Shown here: positions 1 to 9,400 of the stretch, piece after piece
How the letters are laid out: every line of letters begins with the position of its first letter
Numbering within the stretch: the stretch's first letter is position 1
Source of the DNA: Ditylenchus dipsaci
Taxonomy: Eukaryota > Nematoda > Chromadorea > Rhabditida > Anguinidae
Assembly: GCA_004194705.1 (NCBI GenBank)
Contig: SADC01000059.1
Coordinates: 53,276-117,275, forward strand
Direction of reading: 5' to 3'
DNA length: 64,000 nucleotides
Made by a program: the position numbers and the translations under genes
Notes under the pieces: generated by a model
Database searches by the model: none
What the model saw: only the letters and a program-made list of their open reading frames with translations
Told to the model about the DNA's origin: nothing

Positions 1-135
1 TGCCGTGAAAAGCCGTTTTACAGTAAGAAAAAATTTGCGGCAAAAAAGTTTTTTACGGCAGAAAAAAGTATTTCTATGGCAGAAAAAAGTGTTTTTGCGG
101 CAAAAAGATGTATTTTTACGGCAAGATAAAGGTTT
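1..135. repeat. Degenerate tandem array, part of a foldback family
   Basis: About six imperfect copies of a ~21-bp unit built on GCGGCA-AAAAAGTATTTT. The unit is a diverged form of the one that makes up both arms of the foldback at 37107-38349. Here only one arm is visible at the window edge, so the element probably continues to the left. Confidence 0.6.
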
Positions 136-322
136 GCCCCTTGTTATTTACGTGCATTTACCGTTCAGCTAATATTTACTTATGGGATCCTCAAATTTAA
201 TCCAAAGCATAGTGCTTCCGATGACGAAGCTTTGTGGATACCTGGCCATAATTTGTGTATGTGCAAAAATGGCTTAATTACAGCTTGTGTATTTGTTATT
301 TACTAAACATAGCTTGCTTAAG

Positions 323-440
323 TGCCCGCAAATCCATGGAGACCCGCTCGCAGGCGGATGAGGAACGTGCCAACATACTGGAGGTACAGGTGGAAGAGGC
401 CAAAGTTATTGCTGAAGATGCTGATCGAAAATATGAAGAG
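323..440 (+). CDS. lev-11: Tropomyosin alternative exon, version 1 of 3
   Basis: The 118-nt exon encodes [15 protein letters not shown] and ends EDADRKYEE, matching about residues 126-164. The acceptor is CTTAAG and the donor is GAG/GTGTTG. It aligns residue for residue with the exons at 790 and 1076 and has the same phase, so only one of the three can be used in a 284-residue product. Confidence 0.88.
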
Positions 441-3400
441 GTGTTGTTTGCTTAGGCTAGACTAATTTGGACCAATTTTTATAGTTGTTTCTGTTGACTG
501 TGAATTTTACTTCAATATGAGATAGCTGTAATCTATCGTTTAATTGCAGACAAAGATTACTTTCATAGTAAGATCGCAGTTAACTATAAAATTACAGTTA
601 GCTCACAATAGTCAACTTCCAAAAATTAGTCCTAAATTTGTTTTTTTCTCCACACCTTACTTGCATGTTGGTTGTTGTCCATGTTGTGTGCCTTTATGTT
701 TGCCATTAGCACCATTACTCACACTATAAATCACCAAAAAAAACTTATTTTCTAACAAAGATTGCAGAGTTTATCTAATAAAATTTAAGCGCTCGCCGCG
801 CCCTGGAGAACCGCATGAATGTGGACGATGACCGGTGCACAGAGATGGAGTGCAAACTCCGCGAGGCCCATAGTCTTTTGAGGGAGGCTGAGAGCCGGTC
901 GGACGAGGTTGTGTGTGTTTGCTACTATTAACATTTTGGTCTGATTCTGTCTCATTTTACAGTAGTATTGTTGTATTCTGTCTGGAATTCCTCCTTGACT
1001 GTGATAGGTTAAGACACTAGATTAAGCATTATTTTCTATAGATTACTTGAATGACTAATTATGGTGGTGGTTAAGTGTGCGAAAAGTGATGGAGAACCGC
1101 TCCTTCCAAGACGAAGAGCGTGCCAACCAGATCGAGCAGGAATTGAAGGAGTCTCAGAACTTGGCTGAGGAGCTGACCGAAAATACGACGAGGTTTTTAT
1201 TCTTCTTCTGTCTTGGAAGTGTCTTTACAGTTACTAACAGTTGACCTATTCTCTCTAATAGAGCGGCACCCTCAAAATTCAAAATCGTGTTTGTGGAATT
1301 ATATTTTTGACCCACTTTTTGTGTCAGGCAAGTTCCCCCGCATTTTGTAGCAAATCTCCCTGGCTACAAAATGAGTGGCGAAAATGAGCAAAACATGCTA
1401 AAAACACGATTTTGAATTAGGGGAGAATACGTTATTTTTTCTTCAAAATTGCTAATATTTCGCATAAAAAATGCCAGAGGAGGTGAGGTGCAGATGTTGG
1501 AAAAGCATTGAATTTATTTTATTTTTGATAGTTTAGTCACAACTATCAGAACTGTCTATTACCATTCTGATGCGATCTACCCACTTTCCTGTTCCAGAAG
1601 ACTAAGCAATACTGACCACTCGATTTGTGATTCTCTAACATTTATTTTTCTCGAATTCATAATCTTCTAACATTTTGAAATTCCCTCTTACAATTAGTGT
1701 GTGCTAATATTTTTTACGGACTACATTACATTCATTTCTGTTTAGGTTGCCCGTAAATTGGCCATGGTTGAGGCTGACCTAGAGCGTGCTGAGGAACGTG
1801 CCGAGGCTGGAGAGAAGTTGGTTTAATTGACTTTAAAACTGGCATTTTTGATGTTGAGGGTGCCACCCCAAAAATCTTCATGTCTATACAGTTGAACCTC
1901 GCTATAGTGGCACCCCCAAAAGTTCGTTCCCGCCTAGGGTGCGGCACCTTTTTTAACCCGATTTTTGAAATATTTTATCGATTCTGTTATGACAGTCTGG
2001 TCGCAAATATCGTAAGGATTCCGATTTTGCCGATCGTTTTTGAAAAGAAAACAAAATTTGGGTTAAAAAAGTGAAACCTCGATACAGTGGCACCCTTTTT
2101 TGAAAACAGGTGCCACTATATTGAGGTTTTACTTTTATAACCTGAAATTCGTTTTCTTTTCAAAAAACGATCGGCAAAATCGGAATCCTTATGATATTTG
2201 CGACCAAACTGTGATAACAGAATCGATAAAATATTTCGAAAATTGGGTTAAAAAAAGTGTCAGACCCTGGGCGGGAACGAACTTTTGAGGGTGCCACTAT
2301 AGCGAGGTTCAACGGTATTTTTGGCTATCACCCGAACTTTAAATGTAAACTCCTAATTTTTTTGCTTTTAGCATTTTCCGTGTTTTTAAATGCGGTATCC
2401 CAGAGTTGGCTTTACGAATGATTTTCGTATTTATCGCATCGAGAAAAATGGAAAGATGCCAAGAGTAAATAAAATATTTAGGACTTTACATTTTAAAGTT
2501 TGGTCGGTTTCCGATTGCAAGGCGATTTTAAGTAATTTCCAACGAAAAGCATTTTTTCCGATATTATTTTGTTGAAAATGCGTTTTTTGGCACAGAAGGA
2601 AGGTATCCTGAGCAGCAAAAATATATATATATATGTGCTTTATGGCGCCATATCTCTTTTAACCTTCTTCTTCTATTATTTTCGCATTCTATCATTTCCG
2701 ACAATTTCCACTGATTTTCTCACACCCAGCTTTCTCTTTTTGCCCTACCTAATGCAAACCATCTCTTTTAGCAAGATTGTGGAGCTGGAGGAGGAGCTCC
2801 GAGTGGTTGGCAATAACCTCAAGTCTCTGGAATTGAGTGAAGAGAAGGCTCGGGAGCGAGAAGAGACCTACGAGGCCCAGATCCGCCAGATGGACACCCG
2901 ACTCAAGGAGGTCTGGCTGTGTGTGTATATGTGTGCAAGTTCCTGTCTTTGACCCTCCACTGCCTACCTTTTGTCTATCCTTCCCTCTACTAACTCATAC
3001 TTTTCTCTTCCTAATCCAAAGCAATTTTGGCGCTACTGGAATATACCCATCCCAAAAAACGCTACTGGAATATATCCCACCCAATAAGGGGTATTCAGGC
3101 TTAAGCCCGTAGACATAGGCTTAGGCTCAGGGCCTATCCATTACTAACATGGGCTTTTGTACAAGTTTTTTTTTGAAAATGGCTATTTTAGGTACCCTTC
3201 AAAAATTATTGGAGGGTATATTCCAATAGCGTTGCAATCTTGTTGAAGTGAATTCCTCTGCCCTCTGTCTAGAAAAAACATCGAAAACTAATTTTACGGA
3301 CTTACTAATCACTATTTTTGCCAATTTCAGCAAGATTGTTGAGTTGGAGGAGGAGCTCCGAGTGGTCGGCAACAACCTCAAGTCATTGGAGGTGAGCGAG

Positions 3401-6400
3401 GAGAAGGCCCTCCACGAGAGGATGCCTATGAAGAGCAGATCCGCACTTTGTCTTCCCGACTCAAGGAGGTTGGTGTTTGAGAAGGTGTTAGAGTGGAGTT
3501 AATTGTTAAACCCTCTGTATCATTATTTCCCTCGTTATTTTGCCCTTTGTTTGTGACCTGCCGATACTAAATTCTGGCCCCAGAAATAATTCCCTCCGGA
3601 ATATTTTTTAATATGTTTCAATTTTTTGCTTTTCGATTTTAAAAGAGACCACCGAGGCCACTTTTTCAAACTAAAATGGCTTTTTCCCCTCTTTAAAAAG
3701 AGTTTTTCATTTTGATACGAGTTTTGATAAAATTGCATTTTTGTACTAGAAAGAAATATTTTGGTACCAGAATGAATTATTTTGGTACTGGAAGAAGGTA
3801 ACACTCTTTCTGGTAAGTGGACCGTCATGCAAACCATAAAAAGTTTCAACCCAGGATTGGCTTTTCAAATAAGATTTTGGCTTGAAATGTAAAATTCGAA
3901 AAAAAAGTTTAATACACAAGAAATACCCCTTTTGCGGCTTATTTTCAAAAGTTTTCTATTTTATTTGAAATTAGAAAAAACGGTAAACATAGACCCTATT
4001 TTTTAGACTAACCCTGTAGAAAATGTCTGAACTGTGTACAGTCAACCCCGATTTAATGGCCCGCACCTCAAGTTCATTCTCGGCTCGGTCCGACACTTTT
4101 TTTACCCTGATTTTTGAATTGTTTCGCAAGCTGTCTTCGACTAGTCCAGTCTAAAATATCGTAAGGATTTCGATTTTGCCCATCGTTTTCAAATTTCGTG
4201 GGTACTCAATCGAGTACCCGCGGATCTTTTCGGCATTTTTTTATTTGTAAAACACTGGGCAAAATTGAAATCCTTTCGATATTCGTACTGGACTAGCAGA
4301 AGACAACTCGCGAAACAATTCAAAAATCAGGCTAAAAAGTGTCGGACCCTAGGCGGAACGAACTTGAGGTGGTGGTCATTAAATCGGGGGTTGACTGCAT
4401 TGTGTTTTAAAATCTTTTTCTAAATAAAAAAATTATTTTATAGGCTGAGACTCGCGTGAATTCGCCGAGCGTTCAGTCCAGAAGCTCCAGAAAGAGGTTG
4501 ACAGACTGGAGGGTAGTATTTTATTTCAACGAAAAGTTTAGTGTCCATGTGGTTTTTGGTGGCGTCTCTTGTTTTCTTTACGTTGCTAAACATTGCTGCT
4601 TTGCTTTAGATGAATTGCTGGTGGAGAAGGAGCGAGTGCGTAACCTTACTGCCGAGATTGAACAAACTGTCCAGGAGATCCAAGGCTCTTGAGAATTGTG
4701 TGTGTTTTGTGTCCGTACATGTGAATTTGCTATAATTGTAACTATAATGTAGAGGATTGCAGCAAACACTATTATACATAGCTTGCTTTTTCGTTGAAAC
4801 ATGCTTTTTGTCCATGTGCTTTGCTTACAATGGTGCTTATAAAAACATATCTAATAAGTTCTAAAATCAATAAATGGCATAATATGGTTTGGTTTTACAA
4901 AAAGCTAAAATATGCCATGAAAAAGATTGTTTATCCACGAAAAGAAATTTTTTGTGGCATATTTCATCTTTTTCGTGGAATATTTCAGCTTTTTTGAAAG
5001 CCAAATCAGTGAAGTCTCAATAAGTTCGGCTATCACAGTTATTTTTACATGCTTTGAAAAGAGGACCTTTACTTTACTGCTTAGTACCTTACAGAATTTA
5101 TTTACCATATGACCTGTATAATAATTTTCGAGCGTTCTATTTTTTTTAGCACTCACTCGATCAAAATTGGAAAGTTTTAATAAGAACTAAAAGTTTTCGG
5201 ACAGAGCTTTTTTTGCATCTAAAAGACTTTTTTGCACCTAATTTTTTTTGCAGCTAAAAAGCTTTTTTTGCATCTAAAAAGACTTTTTTCGCAGCTATTT
5301 TTTTAAATGGAAATCTGCTTATTTTATGCTTGTTTTGTTGTTGTTAGCAAGGATTATTATACAATTGAAGAGAGGAGGGGTACGAATCATATTTTGAACT
5401 GTCAGGTTCAAATCCTCCCGGGTGCACACACATATTTTTACTCCATTTAAGGGAGTTAACCTAGTCGCAGTGCCAAAAAGTATACATCAATCGATTAATA
5501 TTATTTCCAGCGCTGCTTTGCTGTCGGCAACTACTTTTTTGCAATTTTATGCAAATGGCTATCAAAATGAAGGAAACCACCTAAAAGCCAGTTACTTTGT
5601 TTTCATCACCTCCTTTGCTACCGATCTTCTTCACTTACCTTCTCACAATGTGATATTAACTTTTTATGGAGCTTGTACCAGAAGCCTATGACCGCAGCGT
5701 CATTCTCAGTTCATGTTAGTTCGCAATGGATGAACTCGAGTTCGACAATTAGATGCCTTGAAAGCATCTAGAAAAGAAGCAGTGACAAATAACAGTGTAA
5801 TACATAACATTCAAAGCTGTGAGAAGAACCCAAAAATGATGGATTTTCGGATAAAAACGAAGGCCTAAGCGAGGTCGTGGCTTGTAAGTAAGTTCTAGTG
5901 ACTTTATAACCCTGTGCTGATGGTTAGTTGGATATTCAAGAGCCTGAGCAACCTTTTGATAAGAAAATTGTGTAAAAAAACATCAAAAATGGAACAAAAA
6001 ATATAGTGTGCACCCGGGAGGACTTGAACCTGAGAGTTCAAAATATGATTCGTACCCCTCCTCTCTTCAATTGTATAATAATCCTTGCTAAAAACAACAA
6101 TACAAGCATAAAATAAGCAGATTTCCATTTAAAAAATAGCTGCGAAAAAAGTCTTTTTAGATGCGAAAAAAAGTCTTTCACCTGCAAAGGCAATTAGCTG
6201 CAAAAAAAAGTCTTTTAACTGCAAAAAAAATTAGATGCATAAAAAAGTCTTTTAGATGCAAAAAAAGCTTTGTCCAAAGTTTTCGGGTGTTAACCAGGGT
6301 GGCGATTCGGGTACTAATTCATTAAAAATAGTACTATCTGAGTACTAACTAGTACTAAAAAAGTACCATAAGGTACTAGGGTACTAATTTAGTACTAAAT

Positions 6401-9400
6401 ACTAATTAACCTAGTACTAAATTATTATTAGTATCTCGTAACAATTTATCTATTTTTTGCGGTTTTGGTGTAAAAAGCCACACCGCACATATGTCTGTTT
6501 GTTTTTAACATAAATAACTAAGAAAAAGTGGTTGCAGTGACGAACCCCCACGGGACTGATCAGGTAGAAGAGATAACTTCATATTCGTGTTTCTCGACCC
6601 CGATTTCATGAGAAAGCCGCGCGTTTTTTTGGTTCTGAGAAAAAAAAATTTTTCGAACCACAGGGGGTATCATGGTTTTTGAGTCAAAATTTGAAAAAAT
6701 TTAAATTGGCGCCTTTTGAATTTAAAAGGGATTAAGGGCTGTATAGGGAGGGAAGGAAATAAAAGGGGGCCACTTTGTTGGCAGAACGTCAGAAATTCAA
6801 ATGTTTGTATTCCTCAACTGCCTCAACATGTTTTTCAACTGGGGCGTGGCAAAAAGAGACTCTATATGCATTTTATGTTCAAGAGTACTTCTCGGGATCA
6901 TGTCTAAGGTAAGTGAGTGTGCGCATCTCTAACTCTCAAGCCCCTTGCGCCCCTTCGGAGGCGCAGGGGCGCAAGGGCTTGGAGTTGAGATGCGCACACC
7001 CACATACCTTAGACACAAATCACTCGAAAGTGACTCTGGATGCATGAAAAAGCATGCATACCAGAGTTTATTTATGCGGTAGGCCCCAGCATTCAAAACT
7101 ATGTTCAACATCTTCTTGTTAGTGGGCCCTGTGTGATTAGTGGCCCCCTTTTATTCCCTTCCCCTCCCTATACAGCCCTTAATCCCTTTTAAATTCAAAA
7201 AGCGCCAATTTAAATTTTTCAAATCTTGACTCGAAAACCATCATACCCCCCCCCCTGTGGTTCAAAAATTTTTTTTTTTCTCAAAACCAAAAAAAACGCG
7301 CGGTTTCTCATGAAATCGGGTCGAGAAATACGAATATGAAGTTATCTCCTCACCTGATCAGTCCCCGTGGGGGGGGGATTCTGAAACTCAAGCCGAAAAG
7401 TGTTACTAACACAAGAAGAATACATACCTGTGTGTTTTTTACCATAGTACTAAAATAGTACTAAGTACCAAAATAGTACCAAGTACTAAAATAGTTCTTA
7501 GTGCTAAATTAGTACACAGTATAGGGTGTCCCGAAAAAAAAATCGTATGACTATTTTTAATTTTCAAATTTTTATGCTTGATATGTCATCTTGTAACCCT
7601 GGAAATTCTCTAGCGAATGGTTTATCAACATACACCAAGTGACAATGGCATAGTGGGTTAATAGACAGAACAAATAAAAAACCCGGATTTTCAATCCCCG
7701 GATTTTCTGTTTTTGTTGACTGAAAAAATTATTGACGTATTTTCAGGTCGAATATGAATATCAAAATTTATCTTGCAAAAATATTTCAAACAGATGATTT
7801 TGTAGCCCTTTCTTTTCTCTTCAATTCGACAAAACAGAAAATCCGGGAATTGAAAATCTGTTTTTTTATTTGTCCTGTTTATTTACCCACATTTACCCAC
7901 ACTTAGTGAATGTTGATGAATGTTGATAAACCATTTGCTAAAGAATTTCCAGGGCTACAACATATCAATAACAAACAAAATGTTGAAAATTAAAAATAGT
8001 CCTAAGGTGCCCTTGAAGGGTAGGGGTTTTTTGGGACACCCTGTACAAAATTAGTACTAGTACTAATAGAACTATTTAGTACTAGGTACTATTTTAGTAC
8101 TTAGTACTATTTTAGTACTATGGTTAGAAAACACACACAGATACAGTCGAATCTTTATAAACATAATTCAAGAAACCGGCCAAGTTACCGGGTTTGACAT
8201 CTTTTTCACACCCATTTTTTCAAGCTTTTGCCAGTTCTTTTTTGATGGATGCATTCTTCTTGTCCTAGTGACAATGTTTTAGTTATTTTTATGTTAATAA
8301 CAAACAAGCATATGTGCAGTGTATCTTTTTAACATAAAAACCGCAAAAAACAGAAAAAGTACTACGAGTACTAAATACTAATTTTGTACTAGTACTAAAT
8401 AGTATTTAGTATTAAATTAGTACCCATGTATTTTTTAGTACTATTTCAGTACTCTAATAGTACTAGCAAAGTACTAATTAGTGCCCAAATGGTCACTCGA
8501 GTACCCAAATCGTCACACATACATTAAAATCATTATAAAGCCCTCCTAGCTTTAAATTTTCAATTTTTTCGAGAGGCGACTGGTTAGAGTGGGCGCTCAT
8601 ATCAGAGTTATACGGTATTTCGTTATCAGAGTCGAAGGAGTCATGATTGAGTATTTCCACGCTAGTATCGAATATTCCTCCCCTTTATTTGCTGCCAGCG
8701 CCAGGATTTCTTATGGAATGATATTTTTTAAAATTTTAATCGGTTTTTAATAATTTTAAAGTGGGACAAAAAATCAATATATCCATTAAACCCGCGATCC
8801 TAACCCCTGGACGTTAAAGAATTTCAGTGTAATGGTAACTGTATTACCAAAAGTTGGTAATACAGTTTATTAGCACTCAGTCGGGTGCACCAAAATTATA
8901 ACTTCCAAGCAAAACAAAGGTTAGATTACTGAGCTCTTTTATGGGCGACGGTGAATTCATCCTCAACCAATTCATCCTCGGTGAATTCATCCTCTAGCGA
9001 ATTCATCCTCCGGTGAATTCATCCTCGGTGAATTCATCCTCCTTTTGTCTTGACAGGAAATATAGTTGTTATAATTTTTAAACTTAGGTGAAAGGGTTTT
9101 GTTCACCCCAAATGGTCCCAACCATCCGAAGCCACCCCAAACCACTCAAAACCACCTTAAACACCCGAATGGTCTCAAACCATCCAAAACCAACTCAAAC
9201 CTCTTAAAACAAACCAGCTAAAAATGAATTTAACGCCATAAAATGGCTCTGAATCACACAAGTGCGGCCTTAATCACTAAAAACCCGATTTTAGCATACC
9301 AAAAATTTTATGCTGAAGATTGTTTGATAATACCAAATAATACCAACCACTCAATTTACGAACATTTACCAAACCGAACCAAGTGGTCGTCCACTTGGAT

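Larger units (their letters stand above)
6297..8514. mobile_element. TAGTAC-rich composite element with nested insertions
   Basis: Outer ends CAGGGTGGCGATTCGGGTAC and a complement near 8500 enclose dense TAGTACTA repeats at 6310-6430, 7440-7520, 8045-8130 and 8360-8480. Two other elements (6545-7385 and 7522-8043) sit inside it, each breaking the TAGTAC arrays. Confidence 0.65.

Noticed and set aside
1076..4512. Tropomyosin as a pseudogene because of frame breaks
   Set aside because: Splice sites, phases, all alternative exons and protein sequence are preserved. The same kind of one-base deficit occurs in three other conserved genes, which points to sequence error.
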